In this document: in pieces, positions 53,063 to 61,729 of the stretch
How positions within the stretch are numbered: position 1 is the stretch's first letter
Layout of the letters: the number at the start of each line of letters is the position of its first letter
DNA from: Nitrospira sp.
GTDB lineage: Bacteria > Nitrospirota > Nitrospiria > Nitrospirales > Nitrospiraceae
Length of the DNA: 64,000 nt
Reading direction: 5' to 3'
NCBI GenBank assembly: GCA_016715825.1
Contig: JADJXO010000002.1
Span: forward strand, 669,911 to 733,910
Program-made: the position numbers and the translations under genes
The notes under the pieces: model-generated
What the model saw: the letters and a program-made list of their open reading frames with translations, nothing else
Databases searched by the model: none
What the model was told of the DNA's origin: nothing

Positions 53063-53947
53063 TTGACACGACGAGGAGCCAGCCGCGTGGCATGGGCCTG
53101 TTACCTGGCAGGCACGACGTTCTTATCCACACTCCCTGCCGCTGCGCTCGACGTACCTCAGTTGACTGGGCGGGTGGTCGATCTTGCCCACATCCTACCG
53201 AAGTCCACGGTGGAGTCCTTGACGGCTCGACTGGCCGCGCATGAGGCGCAATCGAGCAACCAAGCGGCCGTTCTAATCGTTCCTTCGCTTCAAGGTGATC
53301 CGATCGAAGAATTTTCCCACCGTGTGGCCACGACCTGGAAACTCGGTCAGAAAGGCACGGACAACGGCGTGCTCTTGTTGGTGGCTATCAAAGAACGCAA
53401 AGTTCGAATCGAAGTCGGCTATGGTCTCGAAGGAGTATTGACCGATGCTCGGTCGGCACAAATCATCAGAAATGAAATTGTCCCTCGCTTCCGTGCGGGT
53501 GATATTCCGGGCGGAGTGGCGGAGGGGCTCAATGCCATTGTGAAGACCATTGAAGGGACCTACCAAGCCTCCGATCGCACGGCACCTCAGCTCGAGAACG
53601 ACGTTTTGGGGCAGGTCGTGGCGGCCGTCATGGCCGGACTCGTCGTTGGACTCATCTTCACGAACGTTCATAAATTCGTCGGACCGGTGGCCGGGGCAGG
53701 GATCTCGACAGTGCTGGCTCCCTGGCTCGTACCGGCGCTTGTTGCAAGTGGTGTGACCTTTCTTCTGCTGTTGGCCATCGGTGTATCGGGTGCAGGAGGA
53801 AGGACAACGCGGTCCCGAGGGATGGATGATTGGATTTGGTACAGTAGCCGGGGCGGTGGGTGGGGAGGAGGATCATTCGGAGGCGGTGGAGGATTCGGCG
53901 GTGGAGGAGGCGATTTTGGGGGAGGGGGTGCGAGTGGAAACTGGTGA
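53063..53947 (+). CDS. TPM-domain protein, membrane anchored
   Basis: A protein of 294 residues. A signal peptide (about 1-29) precedes a TPM domain (LDVPQLTGRVVDLAHILPKSTVESLTARLAAHEAQSSNQAAVLIVPS, WKLGQKGTDNGVLLLVAIKERKVRIEVGYGLEGVLTD). A transmembrane pair follows near 190-260, then an extremely glycine-rich C-terminus (GGGWGGGSFGGGGGFGGGGG). This layout is standard for YgcG-type TPM proteins beside LemA. The start is TTG with GAGGAGA upstream. The function of the family is debated (phosphatase, assembly factor). Confidence 0.9.
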   Translation: MTRRGASRVAWACYLAGTTFLSTLPAAALDVPQLTGRVVDLAHILPKSTVESLTARLAAHEAQSSNQAAVLIVPSLQGDPIEEFSHRVATTWKLGQKGTDNGVLLLVAIKERKVRIEVGYGLEGVLTDARSAQIIRNEIVPRFRAGDIPGGVAEGLNAIVKTIEGTYQASDRTAPQLENDVLGQVVAAVMAGLVVGLIFTNVHKFVGPVAGAGISTVLAPWLVPALVASGVTFLLLLAIGVSGAGGRTTRSRGMDDWIWYSSRGGGWGGGSFGGGGGFGGGGGDFGGGGASGNW

Positions 53948-54596
53948 GAGACTGCAACTCACGGCTGAGGAGCGTGATCAGGTCAGCCACGCCGTGCACG
54001 TGGCGGAACAAGGTACCAATGCCGAGATTGTTCCTATGATTGTGAGCCGATCTGGGTTCTATCGGGATGCACAGCATCGAGCCGGATTGCTCTTCGCGTT
54101 ATCGACGCTTACGATCCTGCTCTCCACTGAAATAGCGTGGCTTCCCTGGGCATGGCATGCTTCCAATGCGGCCTGGCTGGTCCTGGCGACCATCCTGGCC
54201 TACGGCGTGGGGGCATGGTTCGGGACGCGGGCCTCGGTCATCCGCCGGCTCACATCGACGCATAGGATGCGACACAAAGTACAGCTTCGAGCTGAACGGG
54301 CGTTCATCAAACATACGGTCGGGCAGACTCGTGAGGGGACCGGCGTGTTGATCATGGTGTCGCTGCTAGAACACCAGATTTATGTGTTGGCGGATCAACC
54401 CTTGTTTCAACGAGTTCCGGTCGAACGGTGGTCATCAGTCGTCGAGGCTGCTGTCAACCGATTGAAAACAGGCGATATTGTCGGAGGGTTATGCCAGGGT
54501 ATTCTGGCATGTGGCGTGCTGCTTGCTGAAGTCTGCCCTGGTCGTCCAGGTGACAATCCCAATGAATTGTCGAATGAATTAGTCCACGAGCCGTAG
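53934..54596 (+). CDS. second TPM-domain protein
   Basis: About 220 residues from the GTG at 53934, whose GGAGGGGG site overlaps the glycine-rich end of the previous gene (14-base overlap). It starts VETGERLQLTAEERDQVSHAVHVAEQGTNAEIVPMIV, has two hydrophobic helices (ALSTLTILLSTEIAWLPW, AAWLVLATILAYGVGAWFG) and a TPM half (GTGVLIMVSLLEHQIYVLADQPLF). It lacks a signal peptide. Translational coupling with the first TPM gene suggests that they act together. Confidence 0.85.
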   Translation: METGERLQLTAEERDQVSHAVHVAEQGTNAEIVPMIVSRSGFYRDAQHRAGLLFALSTLTILLSTEIAWLPWAWHASNAAWLVLATILAYGVGAWFGTRASVIRRLTSTHRMRHKVQLRAERAFIKHTVGQTREGTGVLIMVSLLEHQIYVLADQPLFQRVPVERWSSVVEAAVNRLKTGDIVGGLCQGILACGVLLAEVCPGRPGDNPNELSNELVHEP

Positions 54597-54716
54597 GAAT
54601 TTCCCTTCCACGCCGCCAAGACACTCAATAAAAATCCTGCTCCAACCGATAGATAAGAGACTCGGCGTGACTGTTCGGCTAGGGTGGCCCTATACAGATA
54701 AGAAGGGAGTCATACT

Positions 54717-55220
54717 ATGTGGAAGCAGGACGAGGTGGTTGGGGCGGACGAGGAACGAGAGCGGGAACGAGAACGGTGGGTGGAGAACAAGCGCAGTCCG
54801 TTGAAGGGTGGTCCGACGCTTCCAGATGAGGTGGCTTTCGTCGGAAAAGATGTTGAGTTCAAGGGTGTGATCACCTATTCCGGAACCGTTCGGATCGATG
54901 GTGCGTTAGACGGTGAAATCAATACCGATGGCGGTCTGCTCGTTGGGCCTGAGGCGGTGCTGAAGGCCAAGGTGACGGCCGGAACCGTAGTCTGTCATGG
55001 AAGTATCACCGGGGACATTGTCGCAACGAACCAGATCGTGCTCTGTGCTCCGGCTGTCGTGCAAGGCAGCCTGACGGCCCCCGTGCTGTCGATGGAGGAA
55101 GGCGTCGTGTTTAACGGTACCCTGGAGATGAAACCCCAGGCCAAGGCCGAGGGATTGCGTGAAGTGGGACCGTATGTCGGCACGGCGTCCAATCGCCCTC
55201 AGATCAGACTCGCGGCATAG
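54717..55220 (+). CDS. bactofilin
   Basis: A polymer-forming protein of 167 residues. After a charged, glutamate/arginine-rich N-terminus (about 1-30) comes the right-handed beta-helix: VEFKGVITYSGTVRIDGALDGEI, GLLVGPEAVLKAKVTAGTVVCHGSITGDIVATNQIVL and VVQGSLTAPVLSMEEGVVFNG. Bactofilins form filaments that organise envelope enzymes. The AAGAAGGGAG site supports the ATG. It is followed by a hairpin. Confidence 0.92.
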   Translation: MWKQDEVVGADEERERERERWVENKRSPLKGGPTLPDEVAFVGKDVEFKGVITYSGTVRIDGALDGEINTDGGLLVGPEAVLKAKVTAGTVVCHGSITGDIVATNQIVLCAPAVVQGSLTAPVLSMEEGVVFNGTLEMKPQAKAEGLREVGPYVGTASNRPQIRLAA

Positions 55221-55237
55221 ACGGCTTTGTTGAAAAA

Positions 55238-55269
55238 CTCCTGGCGCGAGATGCAATACGCGCCGGGAG
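55238..55269. terminator. hairpin after the bactofilin gene
   Basis: CTCCTGGCGCG (55238-55248) and CGCGCCGGGAG (55259-55269) pair over 11 positions with one G-U. It lies 18 bases beyond the bactofilin stop. TTTC follows at about 55278, so the U-tract is weak. Confidence 0.5.
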
Positions 55270-55352
55270 TTGGTGGCTTTCTGTTTGAACCTTCATTGTC
55301 TGTGGCCCTTCTCGGTGGTCAGCCGGTAGCCTTTCCGCAATATTCCTACTCC

Positions 55353-55425
55353 ATAGACGCCTTGTTGTTGCTCCGGCAAGAATCCGGTCGAGGTCAGAAT
55401 CCACCGTGACGTCCAGTGCTCCACC
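55353..55425 (+). repeat. degenerate copy of the murJ 5' region
   Basis: Direct repeat partner of 57525-57596. The last 46 bases match 41 of 46 positions (GAATCCGG, GTCAGAA, CCACCGTGACGTCC, GTGCTCCACC). The first 27 match less well with one gap. The start codon ATG of murJ is AGG in this copy. The upstream TATT-containing segment also resembles the murJ promoter. Confidence 0.75.
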
Positions 55426-56024
55426 GGTGGGCGCTCACTTCAGGGTATCAAGTACAGAAGCGAGTTGATTCAAAATCGGTCTTCATGCACCAAGGTTATT
55501 CCACTAGGCCTCGATGGATTCTCTAACAGATGAATTCAGTTGAATGGAAAGTAGTACAGTTTTCCACTTATACCTCTTCTATCGAGCTGCGCCATGCTTG
55601 CTGCCGCAGGCCTAAGGTGTTGGTTTAAGATTGATCCTATAATCACGGCACTGATTTGGTTCGTCACAATTGTTGTGGTACGAATCGTGCTTATGAATAG
55701 CTAGTTGAAAGCCAAAAAGTTTGTGAAGAGATCTGATGCCGATCCAGATTCAGATGGTCGACGGTATCGAGCACACAGCTATAGTGCAACATACGTAAAT
55801 TATCGCGCTATCTATAGTGGCTGATCGGGTGCTCCTCTGCGCCAAAAGACATAAAACCATTGTAGGTTAAGTTAGGGGAACGGCGGCAGCCTTTCTCATA
55901 CAGTTCCTTGAGGACTCGAGCAGGTATTGAATGTGGCTCAATATAGCCTGTATGGCTAGGAACACTATGTAATGTGTGCGAATGTTCGTTCAGCTGTGGG
56001 AGTACTTCAACGCATGGAGGAGGC

Positions 56025-57335
56025 ATGGTGTATCTATCGGCGGTTGTCGTAACAGTTTTATTGGTAGTGACTACTGTTCCCTCCGTTGCGGCCACTATTC
56101 GTGCAGCAAGCTGTTCACGGACCCATGTTGGTGATGCCGTGAACCTGGCACGTAACGGCGACACCGTGCTCGTTCCGGCTGGTCGCTGCACCTGGAGAAC
56201 AAACCTAAGAATTGAGGGAAAATATTTCACGCTCCGTGGTGAAGGATTCCGTAGGACCGTTATCATCGATGGAATCAGTAAAGCCCGCTATCCAAATGTC
56301 CCTCAACTCCTGTGGTGGACGCCTCCAAGTGGCGGACTAGCTCGGCTCACGGGTTTTACGTTCCAAGGAGGAACACTCGCTGATTCTGCTGTGAAAGGAA
56401 TCGTCGTATTGGATGGTGCATCGCATTCATTTCGCGTCGATAATAACAAGTTTATTCCTACACAAACGCCGGGCTTACGACTACTCGGCGATTTATGGGG
56501 AGTGGTGGATCACAATCACTTCGATCTATCAGCGAGGAACGGATATGCGATTTATGTTCATCACGAACGATATGGGGATCAATCATGGGCAGCAGAATCA
56601 TCGCTCGGCACCGAACGGAACGTATTTATTGAAAACAATACCTTTACGCAGGATCGAACAAAGGGGTATTTCTACCCGGCCATCGATGGGTGGTCTGGGC
56701 ATCGTATTGTGGTGCGGTACAATCAATTCAACGCTGTGAAGGTGGGGAATCACGGGACTGAAACTAGTGGCCGATGGCGGAGCGCACGGCAGTTTGAATA
56801 CTACAACAATACGTGGGTGTGGGATATGTACAGTCCCGCGACCCCACATATCCTGAGAAACGCGTATCCTGCGCTCATTACGATCCGTGGTGGAACCGGG
56901 GTTGTTTTCAACAATAGCGCTACGATCACGAACGGGAGCGTTCCAAACATCGTTGAGCTTCGATATCACCGCAATACTGGCAGCTATCACCCATGGGGGA
57001 AATGCCCAACTGTATGGGATTTGAACGCAACACGATGTATCGATCAACCTGGGGTGGGCGTAGGAGTCTTACTTTCAGGCGCTTCTGCAGAGCCGGTTGG
57101 TTGGCCAAGGCACCAAGCTGATCCGATCTATATCTGGAACAATCAAATCAATACAGAGGTGGTCAAAGCAATATCTCGTGCTCCATCAGTGGTGCGAGAG
57201 GGGCGAGACTTTCTCTACCTGTCTAAACCTGGGTATGCTCCCTATGCCTATCCTCACCCATTGATACAAGGATTCTCTCGGAAGACTCCCTCTGTCGCTC
57301 CCTCAAACTTTTCCGTTCGGGTCATAAAAAGATGA
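56025..57335 (+). CDS. exported right-handed beta-helix (pectin lyase-like) protein
   Basis: About 436 residues from the ATG at 56025, where GGAGGAGG lies directly upstream and a signal peptide begins (MVYLSAVVVTVLLVVTTVPSVA). The mature part starts with THVGDAVNLARNGDTVLVPAGRCTW, the opening of pectin lyase-like beta-helices, then successive coils: FRVDNNKFIP, GVVDHNHFDLS, ERNVFIENNTFTQ and HRIVVRYNQFNAV. No catalytic set that I recognise is obvious. It may bind or cleave a polysaccharide. The region is poorer in GC than its neighbours, and a partial murJ duplication flanks it, so it may be an insertion. Confidence 0.8.
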   Translation: MVYLSAVVVTVLLVVTTVPSVAATIRAASCSRTHVGDAVNLARNGDTVLVPAGRCTWRTNLRIEGKYFTLRGEGFRRTVIIDGISKARYPNVPQLLWWTPPSGGLARLTGFTFQGGTLADSAVKGIVVLDGASHSFRVDNNKFIPTQTPGLRLLGDLWGVVDHNHFDLSARNGYAIYVHHERYGDQSWAAESSLGTERNVFIENNTFTQDRTKGYFYPAIDGWSGHRIVVRYNQFNAVKVGNHGTETSGRWRSARQFEYYNNTWVWDMYSPATPHILRNAYPALITIRGGTGVVFNNSATITNGSVPNIVELRYHRNTGSYHPWGKCPTVWDLNATRCIDQPGVGVGVLLSGASAEPVGWPRHQADPIYIWNNQINTEVVKAISRAPSVVREGRDFLYLSKPGYAPYAYPHPLIQGFSRKTPSVAPSNFSVRVIKR

Positions 57336-57479
57336 TGGGGTGACTGGTAGAGGATTCTGGAACAGGATTCCAATTTTACATGGTCTGCTTGTGGTGCGCA
57401 TACAGGCGTGCCCCATCGTAGATACCAACCCTGTTCAATAGACTAGGGTAAAGCGTCAATGAGTGTATGAGAAGTGTTT

Positions 57480-57510
57480 TTGGAGAGTCTGGGAGCTCAT
57501 CCGATATAAT
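57480..57510 (+). promoter_or_regulatory. candidate murJ promoter
   Basis: TATAAT (57505-57510) is a perfect minus-10 box, about 50 bases before the murJ ATG. A TTGGAG (57480-57485) lies 19 bases upstream, longer than optimal. The minus-10 is also partly recognisable in the degenerate copy near 55340. Confidence 0.45.
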
Positions 57511-57524
57511 GTATTTGCTAGTGG

Positions 57525-57596
57525 ATAGACGGCTCGCTGTCGTTCCGCTAGAATCCGGCCCATGTCAGAACCCACCGTGACGTCCGGTGCTCCACC
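57525..57596 (+). repeat. murJ 5' region, intact partner of the duplication
   Basis: This copy includes the leader and the first twelve codons of murJ (ATG at 57562). Its partner at 55353-55425 is decayed. The two copies flank the beta-helix gene in the same orientation. Confidence 0.75.
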
Positions 57597-59175
57597 TAAG
57601 CTCCAGGATGAGAATCAATCAGTCGTCAAAGCGGCTGGGATGATCGGCGTTGCCACGTTTTCTAGCCGTATCCTTGGGTTCATTCGTGACATGGTCCTTG
57701 CCGGGCTTTTCGGTGCCACTCCGGCTGCGGACGCCTTTTTTGTCGCCTATCGCATTCCAAACCTGCTCCGCGAACTCTTTGCCGAGGGGTCGATGTCCGC
57801 TGCCTTCATTCCCGTCTTTACCGAATATCACACGATCAAGTCGAAACAGGATGCCTGGGAGCTGGCGAGTGCGGCCTTTACGACGCTGCTGACGATTGTG
57901 ACCGGCGTCACCCTGATCGGGGTTCTTGGGGCTCCCTGGATTGCGTGGCTCATTGGGTGGGGGTTTCACGATGATCCGGAGAAAATGACCTTGACCGTCG
58001 TCCTGACGCGAGTCATGTTCCCCTACCTCATTTTCATTAGTCTCGCTGCCTTGGCGATGGGGATCTTGAATTCTCTGCGAGCCTTTGCGGCCCCGGCGTT
58101 TTCTCCGGTTTTTTTCAATATCTTCATCATCGGATGTGCGATGTTTCTCGCGCCAACTATGCCTGAACCCATCCTTGGGGTGGCCATTGGTGTCGTCGCC
58201 GGTGGGGCGGCCCAGTTTGCGATGCAGTTGCCGGGGCTCAAGACTCGCCGGATGCTATTCGGGTTCAAGTTCAATCCTGGTCATCCAGGTGTGCGGAAGG
58301 TCGGCCGGCTGATGATTCCATCGCTACTCGGCTTGTCGGTAACCCAAATTAATATCACTGTCAGTACGATTCTGGGGTCGTTTTTTGCCGGCGGCCCAAC
58401 CTACTTATTTTATGGCATGCGGCTGATCCAGTTTCCTCTCGGAATTTTCGGCGTGGCCCTGGCGACAGCGATCCTGCCGACTCTGTCGGCGCAAGCGGCA
58501 CGCGGCGCCCTGGATGAACTGCGTGCGACCCTTGGGTTTGGTTTGCGGATGATTTTTTTCATCATCCTCCCAGCGATGGTGGGGTTGATCCTGTTACGAA
58601 CGCCGATCGTGCACCTCTTCTTCGAGCATGGGACGTTTACAGCGCATGACACGGCTGAAACGGCCTTTGCCGTTCTGTGCTATGCCGTGGGCCTCTGGGC
58701 GTTCGCCGGGGTGCGTATCATTGTGTCGGCCTTCTATTCCATGAAAGATACGACCACACCGGCAATCTCGGCGGCGATTGCCGTGGTGGCGAATATTGTG
58801 CTGTCAGTGGTCCTGATGACACATCTTGGGGCGGGAGGACTGGCCCTCGCCACAGCTCTGGCCGCGATGATCAACGGCGGAATTCTCGTGGTTATTTTAA
58901 ATCGGCGACTGGGTGGCGTGGAGTGGAAATCGGTCGTCAACTCAGCTGGACGGGTACTGGTGGGCTGTCTCCCGATCGTAGTAGCCTGTTGGTGGGTGGC
59001 GGATGCACAGATATGGAGTCATCCAGCCGAATGGATCGCGAAATCTGCGATGCTTGTGGTCGGGATTGGATTCAGTGTTATCGGGTATCTTGGAGTGCAT
59101 GCCTGGTTTCGATCGGAGGAACTTGGTGTCGTATGGAGCATGGTGCAGAGAAAGCTCGGCAGATTGGCGAAATAA
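57562..59175 (+). CDS. murJ: lipid II flippase MurJ
   Basis: A polytopic membrane protein of 537 residues that moves lipid II across the inner membrane. Typical segments: AAGMIGVATFSSRILGFIRDMVLAGLFGATPAADAFFVAYRIPNLLRELFAEGSMSAAFIPVF, then about fourteen helices. The LFAEGSMSAAFIPV motif is diagnostic. Length is normal. It is followed by ogt after 13 bases, then dtd. Confidence 0.96.
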   Translation: MSEPTVTSGAPPKLQDENQSVVKAAGMIGVATFSSRILGFIRDMVLAGLFGATPAADAFFVAYRIPNLLRELFAEGSMSAAFIPVFTEYHTIKSKQDAWELASAAFTTLLTIVTGVTLIGVLGAPWIAWLIGWGFHDDPEKMTLTVVLTRVMFPYLIFISLAALAMGILNSLRAFAAPAFSPVFFNIFIIGCAMFLAPTMPEPILGVAIGVVAGGAAQFAMQLPGLKTRRMLFGFKFNPGHPGVRKVGRLMIPSLLGLSVTQINITVSTILGSFFAGGPTYLFYGMRLIQFPLGIFGVALATAILPTLSAQAARGALDELRATLGFGLRMIFFIILPAMVGLILLRTPIVHLFFEHGTFTAHDTAETAFAVLCYAVGLWAFAGVRIIVSAFYSMKDTTTPAISAAIAVVANIVLSVVLMTHLGAGGLALATALAAMINGGILVVILNRRLGGVEWKSVVNSAGRVLVGCLPIVVACWWVADAQIWSHPAEWIAKSAMLVVGIGFSVIGYLGVHAWFRSEELGVVWSMVQRKLGRLAK

Positions 59176-59188
59176 CGAGGAGCGAAGC

Positions 59189-59707
59189 ATGCAGCGCGCG
59201 ATGATCTTTCAATCATCTTGGGGGTGGATGGGGCTTGCTGAATCTCCCAAGGGGATTCAGGCCATCGTATTGCCTAAACGGTCAAAGCGAGCCGCCGAGT
59301 CTGACCTCAGGGCACAGTTCTCTGGGGCATGGGAACAAGGAGTGTCTCCACAACTGGAAGCTGCCCGTTGGCAGCTACTCGACTATCTTGCTGGGAAACG
59401 TGACACGTTTGATGTACCACTCGATCTCTCCTACGGTACGATGTTTCAACGTCAGGTGTGGCGGACCTTGCAACGTGTGCCCTACGGCAAGCTTCGATCG
59501 TATCAATGGATTGCCGCGCGAGTGGGTGGACCGCACTATGCCCGTGCGGTGGGGAACGCGGTCGGGGCGAACCCGTTACCGATCATGATTCCTTGTCATC
59601 GGATCGTCGCACACGATGCCTCGCTTGGTGGATTTTCCGGAGGGCTTCCCATGAAACGGAAGTTGTTATCTCTTGAAGGAACATTGACTCAGCTGTTACG
59701 AGGGTGA
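59189..59707 (+). CDS. ogt: methylated-DNA-protein-cysteine methyltransferase
   Basis: About 172 residues from the ATG at 59189 (ACGAGGAGCGAAGC upstream). The earlier open frame overlaps murJ. The active-site PCHRIV is in IPCHRIVAHDASLGGFSGG, and GTMFQRQVWRTLQRVPYGKLRSYQWIAARVG matches the helix-turn-helix region. It removes alkyl groups from O6-guanine in a suicide reaction. The N-terminal part is short, as in Ogt-like proteins. Confidence 0.95.
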   Translation: MQRAMIFQSSWGWMGLAESPKGIQAIVLPKRSKRAAESDLRAQFSGAWEQGVSPQLEAARWQLLDYLAGKRDTFDVPLDLSYGTMFQRQVWRTLQRVPYGKLRSYQWIAARVGGPHYARAVGNAVGANPLPIMIPCHRIVAHDASLGGFSGGLPMKRKLLSLEGTLTQLLRG

Positions 59708-59716
59708 TCCGAAACG

Positions 59717-60166
59717 ATGAAGGCACTCCTGCAGCGTGTAACGACGGCGTCGGTGACGGTCGATGGCACCGCTGTTGGACGGATTCAAGGTGGTTTAATG
59801 GTTCTGTTGGGTGTCGCGAAAGGTGATCAGTAATTGGACGCACGATTCGTGGTCGACAAGATCAGAAACCTCCGCATTTTCTCGGATGATCACGGCAAGA
59901 TGAATCGATCCCTGACGGACGTAGGTGGTTCTGTGTTGCTGGTCTCACAGTTCACGCTGCTGGGTAGCACTGCGAATGGGCGTCGCCCGAGTTTCGACGA
60001 AGCTGCCGCGCCGGATCAGGCCAAGCAGTTGTATGACCAGGTTGCGCAGAGGCTGCGTGAAGGTGGGATAAAAGTCGACATGGGAGTCTTTGCGGCCCAT
60101 ATGCAGGTCGGCGTAGTGAACGACGGCCCGGTCACCTTTATGGTAGACAGTCGGCCGGGACGTTAG
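59717..60166 (+). pseudogene. dtd: D-aminoacyl-tRNA deacylase with in-frame TAA
   Basis: Read through, it is a complete Dtd of 149 residues that removes D-amino acids from tRNA. It starts MKALLQRVTTASVTVDG and continues with SQFTLLG (catalytic Thr region) and VNDGPVTFMVDS. Codon 39 is TAA (59831-59833), between GVAKGDQ and LDARF; homologues have an acidic residue there, so GAA to TAA is the simplest cause. A single base change, no frameshift. A sequencing error or a real null allele are both possible. The downstream open frame alone has no plausible start. Confidence 0.9.
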
Positions 60167-60288
60167 ATCGACTCAAGGTTGAGCCGCGCGTCTCCGATAC
60201 GTTCATACGATCCACAAGGATGAGAACTGGTTCGAGGTCGAGATCTGGTATACTGACCGCAGATCAGATCGGACTCGCAGGAGTGGCG

Positions 60289-60480
60289 ATGGGTACTCCA
60301 GTTCCTCCACGTCATCCACTCCGGCAACTCTTCGGCGCGTTGACCGAGAAAAGTTTTACGGAACATCTCGGTTGGCCTGACGCCAAGGTCGCCTCCTATG
60401 TCTCCAATCTGCTGGTGGAATTTACCCATACGGATCAGCTCTATAAGATTAGAAGCCAGCAGAATCACCAGTTGATACGG
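60289..60480 (+). CDS. partial hypothetical protein, cut at a sequence junction
   Basis: From the ATG at 60289 (GCAGGAGT upstream) about 60 residues resemble the local genome: HPLRQLFGALTEKSFTEHLGWPDAKVASYVSNLLVEFTHTDQLYKI. A TATACT box lies at 60248. Around 60470 the base composition changes and the frame runs on as part of an OprM-type protein. The normal C-terminus of this gene is therefore missing. Function unknown. Confidence 0.55.
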
Positions 60481-60481
60481 T

Positions 60482-61723
60482 CGTGGATCTGCGACGAGCG
60501 GATGCGCGCGGTGGTCGAGCAGGCGCTCGCCGGCAACCGCGATCTGCGCCTCGCGACGCTCAACGTCAGGCAGGTGTCCGCGCTCTATCGCATCCAGCGC
60601 GCCGATCTCTCGCCAGCTTCGGCCTGCAGGCGAGCAGGACGCGCGCCCGGGTATGGAAGATGACCGACTCGGGGAGGCCGAGATCGCCGAGCATTACGCG
60701 AGTCGACTTCGGATTCTCGCCTGGGGAGATCGACCTCTTCGGGCGGTTGCGCAGCCTCTCGGCGAGCGCGTTCAGGCAGTACCTCGCCACCACCGAGGGG
60801 GAGCCCAGGCGGCGCGCTCGGCCTTGGTGGCTTGACGACCGCGTCGAGCTACCTGCGGCTCGCCGCCGACGCCCGGAGTCTGCGCCTGGCCGGGGCGACA
60901 GGCGAGGCTGCAGCGCGCCTCGCTCGACCTGATCCGGTCGATCCGCGACTCCGGCATCGGGTCGGACCTCGAGAGCTGCGCCAGGCCGAGGCCAGGTCGG
61001 GGCGGCGCGGGTGAACCGCGCGCAGATCGCGGGCCTGCTCGCCGTCGACCGCCACGCCCTCGAGCTGCTGCTCGGCGGCCGCTCGCGCCAGGCTCGAACC
61101 GGAGGGCATCGGGGCGCTCGCCGCAGCGCCGAGATCGCCGCCGGCCTTCCCTCGGAGGTCCCTGCTCAGCGGCCGCCCCGACATCCTGGCGGCGGGCACC
61201 GGCTGCTGCGCCGCCAACGCCAACATCAGCGCCGCGCTTTTCCGCCGCCTTCTTCCCGCGCATCTCGCTCACCGCGGCGCTCGGCACACTGTCGCCCGAA
61301 AGCTGTCGAGAGCCTGTTCGCCTCAGGCACCCTGAGCTGGACCTTCGCGCCGCTCGTCGGAATGCCGGTCTTCGCGACGCTGGCCCCGCGCCTTGATTGA
61401 AGAAGCGACCAAGATCGAGCGCGAGATGGCCGTGGCCGCCCGCAAGAGGCGATCCGGTCCGGGTTCGCCGAGGTCGCCGACGCCCTGGCGCTCGAGGCAC
61501 GCTCGCCGCGCAGCGCGGGGCGCAGAAGTGCCCTGGTGGCGGCGCTCTCCGGGAGACGCTGCGGCTCTCAGAGCTCCGCTTCGCGCCAGCATCGACGACT
61601 ACCTCGGCGTCCTCGTCGCGCAGCAGGCGCTCTACCGGGCGCGGCAGTCGAGCGTCGAGCTCCGCCTGACGGGCAGGCCAGCCAGATCCAGCTCACCACA
61701 AGGCGCTCGGCGGCGAGGCCTGA
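60482..61723 (+). pseudogene. OprM/NodT-family outer-membrane factor, heavily frameshifted
   Basis: Pieces in three frames align in order with an RND-type outer-membrane factor: NRDLRLATLNVRQVSALYRIQRADL, RVDFGFSPGEIDLFGRLRSLSASAFRQYLAT, GLPSEV (then RPDI in the next frame), AANANI, FPRISLT, SPKAVESLFASGTLSWTFAPLVGMPVF, RSGFAEVADALAL and IDDYLGVLV (then QQALYRARQSSVELRLTG), ending KALGGEA and TGA at 61721. At least six single-base indels are needed. The N-terminal quarter is missing. GC is near 70 percent. This is foreign to the rest of the window. Confidence 0.75.
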
Positions 61724-61729
61724 GCCGGC

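Larger units (their letters stand above)
55221..56024. other. gene-free region between bactofilin and beta-helix gene
   Basis: About 800 bases. It contains a terminator-like hairpin (55238-55269), a decayed copy of the murJ 5' region (55353-55425) and then about 600 AT-rich bases with no credible gene. GGAGGAGG at 56014-56022 is the ribosome site of the next gene. Confidence 0.55.

Noticed and set aside
53781..53933. The upstream extension of the second TPM gene
   Set aside because: It runs through the glycine-rich end of the first TPM gene in another frame; GTG at 53934 has a better ribosome site.
55227..55409. A short plus-strand ORF after the bactofilin gene
   Set aside because: It spans a hairpin and the decayed murJ copy, and has no protein-like composition.
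29878..59833. TAA reassigned as a sense codon or programmed readthrough to explain the OxyR and Dtd stops
   Set aside because: Other intact genes here (murJ, lptE, the peroxidase) end in TAA at the expected length, and no readthrough context is evident.
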